From Flagellimonas marinaquae (GTDB taxonomy: Bacteria > Bacteroidota > Bacteroidia > Flavobacteriales > Flavobacteriaceae): a stretch of 64,000 nt of DNA. Every line of letters begins with the position of its first letter. Positions within the stretch are counted from its first letter, which is position 1. Position numbers and translations under genes: made by a program. Of the stretch, positions 8,129 to 17,904 are shown in pieces. Under the pieces are notes generated by a model that worked only from the letters and a program-made list of their open reading frames with translations, was not told the origin of the DNA and made no database searches. The stretch spans positions 647,001 to 711,000 of the forward strand of contig NZ_CP092415.1 of assembly GCF_023716465.1 (NCBI RefSeq), written 5' to 3'.

Positions 8129-10350
8129 ATCCCAAACCGGTATGTAACCTTTATCATCAGGGCCCTATGGCTCAGGGTAAAATCATCGGTTTCATTGTTC
8201 TGGTTGTAGATGAGAAAAATATCGGACAATGGTGAAAAACGCCATTGCAACTTGGAAAATATACTAAAATTCCTATTGAACGAATTATACTGTACCGCGC
8301 TATTGAGAAATAGCTTATTGGAAAAACTGATAGACCCATTGAATCTTATCAAATGGAGCAAGGTCTTGCCATAGTTCTCAGGCAAATCAATGTTGTTCAT
8401 ATCATACGAAATTCCAAAATTTCCCCAATATCCAAAACGAAGATTGGTCGAAGAGGTAACGGTCAATCTGTTTCCATTATAGAATGTACCCATGTTTATC
8501 CCTAGAGCATAACTCAAACGACGTCTAATATCTGAATTATAAGAAAGATTAGTTCTCCAATGGGTATAATTGTCCGCGGGTAGGTTATCGTAGTTGTCGC
8601 CCAAAAAATTTGTGGGATACATCAGGTCTATATCCGAATGATTCAATGAGATCGTAAATGAACCTGTATTTTTAAAAAATGCATCATAGGCAAGGTTATA
8701 TTGTCGCTCATTAGGATTGCGGTTAAAATAATAGATATGGTGCCATGTCCGAATACTATGGGTGTTGAGTACACCCGATTTCGGAAAAAAAGTAAACTTC
8801 ATCCAAGGGTTTATCTGGGTGTATCCCTGTCTGATCAATCGCCCTTCTTCGGCGTTATAGACAAAGGTCCTTGGGACAAAGCCCAAATCAGCCCTAAAGG
8901 AATCATTTACTTGGTCAAATACCCAACCTGCCCCGAAACCTCTAGAACTGTAGCTACCTTCCATGCCAAGGAAATGCCCCGAAGGCAGTCCTTTTGTTTG
9001 ACTTGTATGGAACATAACTATATTGTTAAGCTTCCCATCATCGGAAATATAAGAGAACTCGCCTCCCAAGTTGCGGCTATCTTGTTCGTACCCGTTTTCA
9101 TCCAAGATATTACGGTTTATATATAAACCCTTGATTGAAGAACGTTTAAACACCCTATAGTGAAAGGACCCAATTGTATTTTGTACAGGGTCCATAGTTT
9201 CTGTAGAGGCTGTCCGTATGTCCATCAGCCCCACCCTCAGGTTCCTACCGAGATTACCTGTCAATTTTCCCCCATAAACAATAGGTACCCTTTCCCCGTT
9301 GGCCAAACCGATTCTACGGGAAAAAAAAGGTCTGATATTCTCGTTTCCAAAATTGGAAAAGACATCATTGTTTTCCAGAAAAAAGTCCCTACGCTCCGGA
9401 AGGGAAATATCAAACCTAGAGATATTGACAATTTCCTGATCCACATCTGCATTGGAAAAGTCCGGATTGATCGAAAGGTCAGCATATAACGAACGGGTGA
9501 TGGGAACTTTAACATCCCCACCTATTTCCAGGTCGGTGTCCACACTTGCCCCCTCCACTCTACCTTCGTTGTAAATCCCAGTAACATAAGGTTTCACAAA
9601 AAATCGCTTTGCTTTTACTTCTGGAGGTTTTGACCATGACAAGGTACCCATATAATTAAGATCTATGGCATTGAAGTTTACTGGAAATTCGGTCCATGTA
9701 TAATAAAAATTCGCCGTCTTATCCGTTCGAATAAAGTTAATGCCCCATTGATCATTATCCTTAGTGTACCTTAGACTATTGAAGGGGATGGCTATCTCAA
9801 CAAACCAATGATCTTTATAATGACCCACTGCGGAATACCATTTTTCATCCCATGTTTCTGAATACAAGGTTTGGGATGATTCTACAGAAAGAGTGCCATC
9901 TATTTCGGCGCCACCGGCATTGACACCGAACAATACACCATGCTGCTTGCTATTGATTGGGTCTATTACTACTGAAAAGGAATCACTGTTCCAATGTGCA
10001 TTATCGGAGTCCCTTTGCAGTGACTGAACGACGCGATCACCATTATCATAAATCCAAGCGCCAATAAACAACATTTGGTGATTATAGGTCATTTTTATCC
10101 TAGTCTCTTTCGTTGACAATCCTTTATCTATGGGATTGTGATTGTAGAGTTCATGTATCATATCGAATTCTTCCCATTCATCACTATCATGCAATCCATC
10201 CACTTTAATGCGCTTGGAATGTGATTGAATTTCATAACGAAATCGGTTCCTACTGGAGGTAAGCTCCTGACCAATCAACAATTGACAGTACAGAAACAGC
10301 AGGACAAATACAACCAACCTATTAACCACTTGATATTTTTTAAACTTCAA
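8125..10350 (-). CDS. Outer-membrane DUF5916 protein with CBM9-like N-terminal domain
   Basis: 741 residues with a signal peptide ending near residue 28 (LYCQLLIGQ). Residues about 45-240 resemble the carbohydrate-binding family 9 fold (IKVDGLHDSDEWEEFD ... WNSDSFSVVIDP ... WFVEIAIPFNSLRY). The remainder is DUF5916: the segment 'DFSNADVDQEIVNISRFDI', then 'PERRDFFLENNDVF' and 'PFFSRRIGL', followed by alternating amphipathic strands of an outer-membrane barrel ending in ALMIKVTYRFGI. Such proteins are usually monocistronic in Bacteroidetes, and their function has not been settled. It overlaps the AraC stop by 4 nt. Confidence 0.85.
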   Translation of the reverse strand: MKFKKYQVVNRLVVFVLLFLYCQLLIGQELTSSRNRFRYEIQSHSKRIKVDGLHDSDEWEEFDMIHELYNHNPIDKGLSTKETRIKMTYNHQMLFIGAWIYDNGDRVVQSLQRDSDNAHWNSDSFSVVIDPINSKQHGVLFGVNAGGAEIDGTLSVESSQTLYSETWDEKWYSAVGHYKDHWFVEIAIPFNSLRYTKDNDQWGINFIRTDKTANFYYTWTEFPVNFNAIDLNYMGTLSWSKPPEVKAKRFFVKPYVTGIYNEGRVEGASVDTDLEIGGDVKVPITRSLYADLSINPDFSNADVDQEIVNISRFDISLPERRDFFLENNDVFSNFGNENIRPFFSRRIGLANGERVPIVYGGKLTGNLGRNLRVGLMDIRTASTETMDPVQNTIGSFHYRVFKRSSIKGLYINRNILDENGYEQDSRNLGGEFSYISDDGKLNNIVMFHTSQTKGLPSGHFLGMEGSYSSRGFGAGWVFDQVNDSFRADLGFVPRTFVYNAEEGRLIRQGYTQINPWMKFTFFPKSGVLNTHSIRTWHHIYYFNRNPNERQYNLAYDAFFKNTGSFTISLNHSDIDLMYPTNFLGDNYDNLPADNYTHWRTNLSYNSDIRRRLSYALGINMGTFYNGNRLTVTSSTNLRFGYWGNFGISYDMNNIDLPENYGKTLLHLIRFNGSISFSNKLFLNSAVQYNSFNRNFSIFSKLQWRFSPLSDIFLIYNQNNETDDFTLSHRALMIKVTYRFGI

Positions 10351-10581
10351 TATTCCCTTATTATTTACATATCCTGCTACGGAATTAGGAATTGAGGAGA
10401 TGAAATTTAAATCCCATTTTTATAGATGCGCACTATGCCTAAGTCATTTACTCACAGCCATCATGTCACCGTACAGGTATGGAAAGTATTTATTCCATTA
10501 AGAAAAGAAAAGGTATAATCATAGTATCCTCAATACTTAATTGTAGATTTCCCATAGCATAGAATTGCATATTACACTAAT

Positions 10582-10880
10582 ACATCATCAATGTTGAACC
10601 TGTGAAGGGTATCTCTCCCAAAAGTGCCATTTATCCATTCCACGACTGCATTCTGGATTCGTTTTTCGGTTGTATATATTTGAACTGTATTCTATGTATG
10701 TCGCTCTATTGTGAGATGAGCTTTGCAATAAATTCAGGACCGATGTCCAAACGTATGTGTTTGGACTTACCCCTTCGTTTTATCCAGTAGTTCGCGACCG
10801 CACCACCGGTTGCTTGTGAAGGGGAAATTCCACTTCGACGTGCAGTACTTCCCTATTGTAATCGTCCATAATGATAAGTG
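10582..10880 (-). pseudogene. IS3-family transposase relic (integrase core fragment)
   Basis: Three reverse-strand frames give consecutive pieces of an IS3-type DDE integrase core: IMDDYNREVLHVEVEFPL, then RRGKSKHIRLDIGPEF and AKLIS, then IQFKYIQP, then VEWINGTFGRDTLHRF. They correspond to the family's 'DDYNRE', 'DNGPEF', 'IQPG.P..NA' and 'ER.NgtfR...L' blocks. The pieces are separated by frameshifts and in-frame stops, so the gene is dead. The N-terminal half and the terminal inverted repeats were not found. Confidence 0.7.
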
Positions 10881-10881
10881 A

Positions 10882-11483
10882 GGTGAAATTTGCTCTTTCT
10901 CATATTGTCGTTTAGTTAAGATGATTATTCTACTTTTAAACAGTTCGGTTTTAAGGAGAGCTTATAAAGTAATGATTCTCGTTTTGAAGACATAAAATTT
11001 AATTCCACATACATATAATGATATTGGTTCAATCAATTTGCACATAAGCATTTTGATGATAAGAATCTATTGGATGGATTGATGTTGTTTACTGACTTCT
11101 AAGACGATGATTTTAGGCTACATATTACTTAGCTGCCATTGATTAACATGGCAGAAAAATATGGCCCTAAGGAAAACTCGTAAAGTACATAGCAAGCTTT
11201 ATCAAAGTTCAAATAAACGATACCCTATAAATCGGGATTTAACAATAAATCCATTTTAATGCTGTATTCAAAAAAGTGGGCGTAGAGGCATCTCCTTCTT
11301 TTTCGTAAAATCATATCACAAAATTTTAGTGCTGTTACATCCTTTACAACCCTCTTTTCTCGGAGCCTCCTGTTAAAGTCTCTTAAAAGTTGGTACTAAT
11401 TTATGTATTTGCAGCTATTCGGACGACCCGGCACCCATAAACGAGTAAATTTAGTTCCAAATAAATCAATAAAAGCAAACCAT
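10882..11483. other. Intergenic region after IS3 relic
   Basis: About 600 AT-rich nucleotides upstream of the PDZ-hydrolase gene. A single TGTTAC near 11334 is present but lacks the spaced partners seen in the 74-nt module elsewhere. Nothing else was recognised. Confidence 0.5.
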
Positions 11484-12857
11484 ATGTGTCGTTTATCTTT
11501 CGTTTGGACCTTTCTTTTTGTTTCCATTTTGGGATTGCACTCCATCCATGCCCAAACACTACAAAGAAAGGGACTTTTAGGGGTAATGATGCAAACTTTG
11601 AACGATAGTATTGCCGCCCAACACAAGCTTAAAGTCAGTTCGGGAATCTATATCACAGCTGTAATGCCCAATTCTACTTTTTCAAATTTGGGCGTGGAAC
11701 AGGGCAATGTGCTTACCCAACTAAACGGCAGGTCGATAAATGGTGTACAAGACGTTTTGGATGTTGCTGGGGAGTTATACGAAGGAGATCTTGTAGAAGT
11801 GGAATATTGGTCTGGCGGTAAAAAGCGGAACAATTCTACCCGTCTACTTGGAAGGCCAAAGGAGAGTTTTGAAAACGGCATTGTTTCCTATGGTGAGGTA
11901 GTTTACGAAGGAAATACCTTAAGAAGCATTTTAGTGACACCCAAACACAAAGAGAAGCCACCTGTGATCTATTTTCTTCAGGGCTATACCTGCGGTTCAG
12001 TAGAAACAGTATCTGACGATGGCCCAATGAAAAAGTTATTGCTCGATTGGGTAAATGCAGGTTTTGCTGTGTACAGGGTCGAAAAACCAGGGGTCGGTGA
12101 CAGTAAAGGCGAGCGACCATGTTCAGAAATTGGTTTTGAAGCAGAATTGTTGGCATTTAAGCAGGGATATGCCGATTTATTGAAAAAACAATCAGTAGAC
12201 ACTGATAATATTTTCATGTTCGGACACTCCATGGGAGGGGTGATAGCTCCACTGCTAACCGACGTAAAATCACCACGAGGGATAATTACCTATGGAACCG
12301 TTGGAAAAAATTGGTACGATTATATGGTTGACCTCTATACCATTCAGCCCAAGCATTTTGGGGTTTCCGAAGCACAAATCAAAGAGAACAATAAGGTCAA
12401 TCTAAAGTTCAATGACGATTTGCTGGTCCACAAATTATCAGGAAAGGAAATGTCGGAGAAAAAAGAATACGCATCACAATTCAACCTCGAAGACTTTAAA
12501 AGGAACCAATACATTGGCCGTGATTTCAAATTTTGGCAAGGACTTGTCGATGTTGACATCACAAAAAGCTGGTCTATGGTCAAAACCAATGTCCTGGCCA
12601 TGCACGGCGAATTTGATATTCAGGCAATCGATGAAAAAGGTGCGCAGCGAATTGTTGATTTGGTCAATAAGAATGTTGGTAAGGGTACCTTTGTCTTGAT
12701 AGAAAACGCAGATCATGGCTTTGTGAAATTTGATTCCATGCAACATAATGTCCAGACCCTTTCCAGCGGAAATATGCTATCGTATGCAAGTGAAAACTAC
12801 AATACCGAAATAGCTAGGGAAAGCATTGACTGGATGCGAAATAACCTTAAACAATAG
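11484..12857 (+). CDS. Secreted PDZ domain plus alpha/beta hydrolase
   Basis: 457 residues from the chosen start at 11484, which begins a proper signal peptide (MCRLSFVWTFLFVSILGLHS, cleaved near AQ); an upstream in-frame ATG at 11403 would bury it. Residues about 30-110 form a PDZ-like domain ('GVMMQTL ... SGIYITAVMPNSTFSNLGVEQGN'). Residues about 145-455 form an alpha/beta hydrolase with the nucleophile elbow GHSMGG, a 'VYRVEKPGVGDS' oxyanion-side strand, and a late 'ENADHGF' that can supply the catalytic His. It resembles esterases or peptidases of the S9/dienelactone type. The substrate is unknown. Confidence 0.85.
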   Translation: MCRLSFVWTFLFVSILGLHSIHAQTLQRKGLLGVMMQTLNDSIAAQHKLKVSSGIYITAVMPNSTFSNLGVEQGNVLTQLNGRSINGVQDVLDVAGELYEGDLVEVEYWSGGKKRNNSTRLLGRPKESFENGIVSYGEVVYEGNTLRSILVTPKHKEKPPVIYFLQGYTCGSVETVSDDGPMKKLLLDWVNAGFAVYRVEKPGVGDSKGERPCSEIGFEAELLAFKQGYADLLKKQSVDTDNIFMFGHSMGGVIAPLLTDVKSPRGIITYGTVGKNWYDYMVDLYTIQPKHFGVSEAQIKENNKVNLKFNDDLLVHKLSGKEMSEKKEYASQFNLEDFKRNQYIGRDFKFWQGLVDVDITKSWSMVKTNVLAMHGEFDIQAIDEKGAQRIVDLVNKNVGKGTFVLIENADHGFVKFDSMQHNVQTLSSGNMLSYASENYNTEIARESIDWMRNNLKQ

Positions 12858-12861
12858 ACCA

Positions 12862-12930
12862 ATGAGACTTAAGTATTTGATGGCTACATGCGCACTCTTC
12901 TTTTCATGTCCAGTAAGTCATTATGAATAG
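12862..12930 (+). pseudogene. Truncated start of a secreted protein gene
   Basis: Starting 4 nt after the hydrolase stop, a 22-codon frame begins MRLKYLMATCALFFSC, a typical lipoprotein-like leader, and then stops at TAG. The next 240 nt (to 13171) carry no open continuation, although one frame reads DTKGKVVGL, which might be eroded coding sequence. It is best read as the remains of a secreted or lipoprotein gene, or as a non-functional short ORF. Confidence 0.35.
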
Positions 12931-13171
12931 ACCAAAATGAAATTTTCATAAAAACTGGCAAATAAAATTTGGATAGTACAAAGGTTACATCACAATGATC
13001 AATTCCATAAGTATAAATGCAGTGGAATACCGTTTTAGACACAAAAGGCAAAGTGGTTGGATTGGTTTAAATGAGATACAAACCAAGAGAAGAACAAAAT
13101 GGTTTTTGAACCTTTCTTCACAAGACATATAAAATTAAACAACTTAGAAAAACACTTTAATCAAAACGAAA

Positions 13172-14269
13172 ATGAGAAAACTATTCATAGCTCTGACAGC
13201 AGTTTTTTTAATCCAAAACATAACTGCTCAATTCCATACCTTAACTATGCCACAAGCAAGCCCTAGGGTACAAGAAATCCAAAGATTGGGTGTAACGGAA
13301 ATTACATTGGATTATGGAAGTCCTGCATTGCGAAACAGGGATGTTTGGAATGATGTGGTTCCACAAGAAGGAAACCCCATTGCATGGCGGGCCGGCGCCA
13401 ATATGGCCACCACCATTACATTTTCCACGGACGTAATGATCGAGGGACAATCTTTAAAAGCAGGTAAATATGGATTTCATATCATTCCAAAAAATGATAC
13501 CTATACACTGCTTTTTGCTCACAATCATGATCAATGGGGAAGCTATTATTTGGATATGGAGAACGATATAAGCCTACAGGTAACCGTAAATCCCAAAACA
13601 TGTGCAATTTCCGAGCAGTTGGATTATGAATTTTTGGACAGGACTGAAAATTCGTTGATCATTGGGTTGGAGTGGGGCAAAAAACGTATTCCATTTAAGG
13701 TTGAAGTAGATTTGAACAAAACTGTTGTTGAAAGTTTACGAAGCGAATTACGTGGCATAAATACCTATCACTGGCAGGCATGGAACGATGCTGCCTTGTG
13801 GTGCCTGAACCATAACACCAATCTGGATGAGGCTTTGCAGTGGGTAAGCAGATCGATCAATGGTGGCTATAACGGTTTTGCCGCCGATAAGAACTTGACC
13901 AATCTTTCAACCAAGATACAGTTGTTAAAAAAATTGAACAAGGCCCAAGAAATGGAAAACATAATTTCTGAGGCCAAAAATCTAGATGTCACGGCTTATG
14001 AAGCTAACGGATTTAGTCAGTTCTTGCTTCAAAACGGATTCTATCAAGATGCCTTGGATTACTGTAATATAGCCTTAAATAAAAACCCTGACACATGGTT
14101 CCTTCAACTTAATAGGGGCATCAGTCTATACTTTTTAGGGAATAAAAAGGCTTCCTTAAAGGATATTGGCAAAGCAATTAAAGGTGCCCCAGAACAATTC
14201 CATTCAAGATTGAAAGAAATAATGGCCGAAATTGAAAACGGCACCTATAAACTGCCTCAACAATCTTAA
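13172..14269 (+). CDS. Secreted DUF2911 protein with C-terminal TPR-like repeats
   Basis: 365 residues. There is a signal peptide of about 19 residues (ends TAQ). Residues about 25-175 match DUF2911: 'ASPRVQEIQRLGVTEITLDYGSP', 'VWRAGAN'-type WRAGANMATTITF, 'AGKYGFHIIP', 'FAHNHDQWGSYYLD'. Residues about 200-355 are helical repeats with a TPR-like block at 'GFYQDALDYCNIALNKNPDTWFLQLNRGISL'. DUF2911 proteins are periplasmic proteins of unknown function common in Bacteroidetes. Translation starts 314 nt after the previous intact gene. Confidence 0.85.
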   Translation: MRKLFIALTAVFLIQNITAQFHTLTMPQASPRVQEIQRLGVTEITLDYGSPALRNRDVWNDVVPQEGNPIAWRAGANMATTITFSTDVMIEGQSLKAGKYGFHIIPKNDTYTLLFAHNHDQWGSYYLDMENDISLQVTVNPKTCAISEQLDYEFLDRTENSLIIGLEWGKKRIPFKVEVDLNKTVVESLRSELRGINTYHWQAWNDAALWCLNHNTNLDEALQWVSRSINGGYNGFAADKNLTNLSTKIQLLKKLNKAQEMENIISEAKNLDVTAYEANGFSQFLLQNGFYQDALDYCNIALNKNPDTWFLQLNRGISLYFLGNKKASLKDIGKAIKGAPEQFHSRLKEIMAEIENGTYKLPQQS

Positions 14270-14279
14270 AATCAAATTT

Positions 14280-14459
14280 ATGTACTATTTGAAGCGCATC
14301 ACTGAATTGTTCATCCCTTGTACCCCGGTGATTACTGTGGCTCAAAAACCATGAGAAGTATATAGAGAAACTTATAATGCTAATGGGAAACTTACTGATT
14401 GCCTTTGGAATCCAAGATATTGGATGCAGGTGGTTTTGAATATCAAAGTTTTAAAATGA
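14280..14459 (+). pseudogene. Relic of a secreted-protein gene ending at the DUF885 start
   Basis: One frame reads MYYLKRITELFIPCTPVI, a signal-peptide-like leader, to a single in-frame TGA at 14352-14354. It then continues as EVYRETYNANGKLTDCLW and on to a second TGA at 14457-14459. That second stop overlaps the DUF885 start codon at 14456 in an ATGA arrangement. The continuity across the first stop suggests a decayed gene reduced to its leader and a short tail. It could still couple translation into the downstream gene. The protein family was not recognised. Confidence 0.45.
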
Positions 14460-15745
14460 ATACAATGAGGACAGGTTTTTTATGGATTCTTTTTATGTTA
14501 CCTACACTGACTTTTTCCCAAAAGCAGGATTTTGAAACCATAGAGAAAGAATTCTTGAATGCTTTTGAAGCCATGGACATACCTGATTTGCAGATCAATT
14601 ATGTGAATTTGCTCCAAGATATTTCCAATGGAAAGGAGCTAACAAAACAAGAGGCCTTTTTTCAAGAGATGCTTGAAAAAATAAAAAATATTGATAGTTC
14701 CAAACTAACAGATCATCAATGGATCAATTATGAGATTATTAATTATGAAGCCCGTCTAAATCTCGAAAGAATTCGCCTGGAGCAAGGTTGGAAAGAAGTT
14801 GATTTGGACGATACCAAAAGTATTTACACCATCCCCAACGGGAAAAATTGGTATAGCTATCTCTTAAAACGTTGGGTGGATGCCGAGGTGAAACCGAAAG
14901 AACTGTTCAGTTTTGGATTGGAAGAGATAGCAATGGTGAAGTCCAACATGACACGGTTACAGGAAGCTTCAGGATTGTCCAAGGAGGAATTTCAAGAATA
15001 TTTAGTAGACAAGGCTTTTTATTTTGAAAACCCCGAAGACATTCAAAAAGCATTTGAAAAAATCAAGGAAAAGGTTGGTATATGTTCAAAGAACCTTTTT
15101 CCGTATGTCCCAGAAATACCAGAAGTTGATATCGCTAGAAGCAGTAACCAAGATATGGCTCAAGTTCCTGCTTATTACAGCAACAACACTTTTTTCTACA
15201 ATATTTTCAATAAACCATTCAATAAAAGGCAACTGGGATGGTTTTATGTCCATGAGGCCATACCGGGTCACCATTATCAATCTAATGTCAACAACATAAT
15301 TGAAAGAACCCGAATACAAGGACTTTTTTGGTATCCCGGATATGTCGAAGGCTGGGGTGCGTATGTGGAATATTTGGGTAATGAATTGGGCATTTTTAAT
15401 ACCATATATGACGAGTACGGCAAATGGGAATGGGACCTGATCAGGTCCGTTAGGGTTTGTCTTGATGTTGCGTTAAACTACTATGGTTGGTCCGATGACA
15501 AAGCCCTTGCATTTTGGAAAGAACACATTAAAGACCAAGATGATATTGGTGTTCGGGAAATCAACAGAATGAAACGTTGGCCGGCACAAGTAATTACCTA
15601 TAAGTACGGCGCAAAAGTATTTTTGGGACTTCTCCAAGATGCAAAATCAAACGCTGACTTTGATTTTAAAACCTTTCATCATAAGGTATTGGAGCATGGG
15701 GACATACCCATCAGCACTGTCAAAAAAATGATGAAGAAAAAATAA
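14456..15745 (+). CDS. Secreted DUF885 family metallo-hydrolase
   Basis: 429 residues from ATG 14456, which gives a clean signal peptide (MNTMRTGFLWILFMLPTLTF, then SQ). An upstream ATG at 14399 lacks one. The signature VHEAIPGHHYQ (about residues 265-275) is the HEAxPGHH zinc site of the DUF885 family, followed by 'YVEGWGAYVEYLGNE', which carries the third ligand glutamate. The family is related to M2/M3-like gluzincins. This copy is shorter than the usual 550-600 residues, mostly in the N-terminal part. It lies in a row of secreted hydrolases. Confidence 0.85.
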   Translation: MNTMRTGFLWILFMLPTLTFSQKQDFETIEKEFLNAFEAMDIPDLQINYVNLLQDISNGKELTKQEAFFQEMLEKIKNIDSSKLTDHQWINYEIINYEARLNLERIRLEQGWKEVDLDDTKSIYTIPNGKNWYSYLLKRWVDAEVKPKELFSFGLEEIAMVKSNMTRLQEASGLSKEEFQEYLVDKAFYFENPEDIQKAFEKIKEKVGICSKNLFPYVPEIPEVDIARSSNQDMAQVPAYYSNNTFFYNIFNKPFNKRQLGWFYVHEAIPGHHYQSNVNNIIERTRIQGLFWYPGYVEGWGAYVEYLGNELGIFNTIYDEYGKWEWDLIRSVRVCLDVALNYYGWSDDKALAFWKEHIKDQDDIGVREINRMKRWPAQVITYKYGAKVFLGLLQDAKSNADFDFKTFHHKVLEHGDIPISTVKKMMKKK

Positions 15746-16175
15746 GACCCTTATTAGAAAACTGGTTGTTGCAAAGGCAACGTTTTGTCCGTTTTTATGA
15801 TTATACAAATAAGTTAGAAACCATTTGACGTGAAACTGAACATTCAAAAATTGGCACATGAAAAGGATAATTGTCATCTTCATAGCATTTGGAATGCCTT
15901 CAAACACCTAGAATTTAGTCTTTTATTATTCAGTGACTTTGATGCCATACGTACTTAAGCTGTTTAATATGAAACCCTAAAATTCCATAGACCATGTTAC
16001 AATCCATTGTTTACAATGTTACAGTTTACCAGGTTTTACCAAAGGCTTAAACTAATAGCTTAATTTTAAAGTTACGACTATGTATCAAAAATCAGTGCAT
16101 CCCCTCTATGTGACCTATACAAGTTGAACTGTGGGGCTTGTACAAAAATTATTCATCATCATCAAAAAACGAAGT
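15746..16175. other. Intergenic region containing an activator-type promoter module
   Basis: 430 nt between DUF885 and M61. A weak hairpin (GTTGC-AAAG-GCAAC, then GTTTT) near 15770 could end DUF885 transcription. The 74-nt repeated promoter module lies at 15995-16068. Nothing else was seen. Confidence 0.5.
15995..16068 (+). promoter_or_regulatory. Repeated 74-nt promoter module, copy A (M61 gene)
   Basis: TGTTAC at 15995-16000 and again at 16017-16022 (22 nt start to start), TTACCAAA at 16036-16043, and a -7-like TAATTTTA at 16061-16068. Copies at 20566-20639 and 31929-32002 keep every spacing exactly. The module points toward the M61 gene at 16176. The TTACCAAA box sits where the Bacteroidetes -33 TTTG would be, so the two upstream repeats look like an activator site over a weak promoter. 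Confidence 0.7.
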
Positions 16176-17678
16176 ATGTTATTCAATTTATTAAAAAAGC
16201 CAAGCCTATGGCTAATCCCTGTGGCCTTTTCCAGTATCAGTTCGAATGCAAATGAGCTGGATAAAAATCAAAAACAAATCTCTTACAAGGTCACCATCAA
16301 AGAGAACGAACCCGACGTGGCACAGATCACCATGAAATTCATACCACAAGATAGTATTCTATATATGGATGGCAGTGCCCGTGCCTTTGAAAACAGTTGG
16401 GGTCATTTTTTACATGATATAAGTGCATATGACCACCATAAGAATAAAGTAAACATTGTACAATTACAAGGTCCAAAGTGGAAACTTGAAGGAGATGATA
16501 CCTCACCAATAACGGTTACCTACAATGTTCATCTTACCCATCCAGATTACACATGGAGTGGAGGTATTGATGGTGCCGCATATCCAACGGAACATGGCGT
16601 CTTTTATACAGGCCGGTCGTTATTCATGCTCAATGGGACCCAACGGAACGATATCTCGGTAAAATTTGATTTGCCCAAACACTGGAAAGCAACAACTCCA
16701 TGGGAAGTCGATGGCAAAGAATCGAATAGGTATGCAATGAAAGGCATAGACGATCTTTTACAATCCGTGATGTTCTTGGGCACACACAAGGAAATCAAAA
16801 TCAAAAGAAAGGACTTTGAATTGATCTTTGCGTTGGGCACCAAAGAAACCATGGAGCAAGAGGAAGAATATAAGGAAATTGCCAACGGAGTTTTAAATTA
16901 CTACGTCAATCTTATGGGCGGCAACCCAAACCCTCCCAACTTAAAAGGAACATTACGATCTGTGGTAGTTGTCAATGCCTGGGATGCCACTGATGGGGAG
17001 GCATTGGGAAACAACATCAGTGTCTTGGTGGAGAAAGATGGGGATGAATTTTCAAAATTGATTTCCAGATTCATTTTTGCACACGAATTCTTCCATCTTT
17101 GGAATGGCAAGTCTTTCTCTCCAAACTCAGATAATTTGGAATGGTTCAAAGAGGGGGTTACAAATTATTACACGGTGAAGTCCTTATATCATATTGGTAT
17201 TTTAAATGATGAAAGTTATCTGAACGTGCTCTCGGATTTCTTTTACAAGCGATATATTGATGATGATGGGGTTGGCACATTGGCGATGTCGGACGGTGAG
17301 GCCAAACACGATCATTGGGGCTTGGTATATGGAGGTGGAATGTTTGTAGGGATGGCACAAGACATCCTTATTCGGAATGCAACGAACAATACCAAAAGTT
17401 TGGATATGTTGATGAGGGCATTTTACCAAAAATATGGGGGTTCAGAAGAACAATATGATATTGATGAAGTGTGTCAACTATTGTCAGATCTGAGTGGGGA
17501 AGATCAATCTTCCTTTTTTGATACATATATCCATGGAACTGCAAAGTTCCCCATAGAAACCTATTTGTATCCAGCTGGTCTAGACGCTTCTGTGAACGAC
17601 GGAAAACTTCTCATTAAAAAGAAGAACCACTTAAAAACATTGGAACAGGATATTTTCTATGGATTTCTAGGAAAGTAA
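16176..17678 (+). CDS. M61 glycyl aminopeptidase-like metalloprotease
   Basis: 500 residues from ATG 16176, chosen because it starts a signal peptide (MLFNLLKKPSLWLIPVAFSS); 16131 is an in-frame alternative. The N-terminal beta domain (about 35-200) is typical of M61. The zinc motif HEFFH begins at residue 303 within FAHEFFHLWNGKSF, and the third ligand glutamate is in LEWFKEGVTNYYT. M61 proteins cleave N-terminal residues and usually end with a PDZ domain. Here the protein stops soon after the catalytic domain, with no PDZ visible. It is preceded by promoter module copy A. Confidence 0.88.
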   Translation: MLFNLLKKPSLWLIPVAFSSISSNANELDKNQKQISYKVTIKENEPDVAQITMKFIPQDSILYMDGSARAFENSWGHFLHDISAYDHHKNKVNIVQLQGPKWKLEGDDTSPITVTYNVHLTHPDYTWSGGIDGAAYPTEHGVFYTGRSLFMLNGTQRNDISVKFDLPKHWKATTPWEVDGKESNRYAMKGIDDLLQSVMFLGTHKEIKIKRKDFELIFALGTKETMEQEEEYKEIANGVLNYYVNLMGGNPNPPNLKGTLRSVVVVNAWDATDGEALGNNISVLVEKDGDEFSKLISRFIFAHEFFHLWNGKSFSPNSDNLEWFKEGVTNYYTVKSLYHIGILNDESYLNVLSDFFYKRYIDDDGVGTLAMSDGEAKHDHWGLVYGGGMFVGMAQDILIRNATNNTKSLDMLMRAFYQKYGGSEEQYDIDEVCQLLSDLSGEDQSSFFDTYIHGTAKFPIETYLYPAGLDASVNDGKLLIKKKNHLKTLEQDIFYGFLGK

Positions 17679-17904
17679 TTTGCGTTACAATTTTCCTGCT
17701 CGATAACTCTGTGAGGATGGTTGAAGACTACAAATAAAACCTATTTGTTTTTCACTAAAGCCATCCTCTGATTTATCGATTCCCATTGAATGTATCATCC
17801 GTTTAAAACAGATTTTCACTTCAATGGACTAGGGCTTCTAAGTACTCAACATGGTTGGAAAACCTCCAATCTCCCCAAGAGCATCAAAATACACTATTCA
17901 AAAA

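Noticed and set aside
10602..10790. Plus-strand ORF over the IS3 relic
   Set aside because: The minus-strand pieces match the integrase core; the plus frame is a shadow.
11334..11355. Single TGTTAC upstream of the PDZ-hydrolase gene as a fourth promoter module
   Set aside because: No second TGTTAC at 22 nt and no TTACCAAA at the required distance.
15768..15786. Hairpin with short T-run after DUF885 as a firm terminator
   Set aside because: Only a 5-bp stem and four T's; mentioned as weak.
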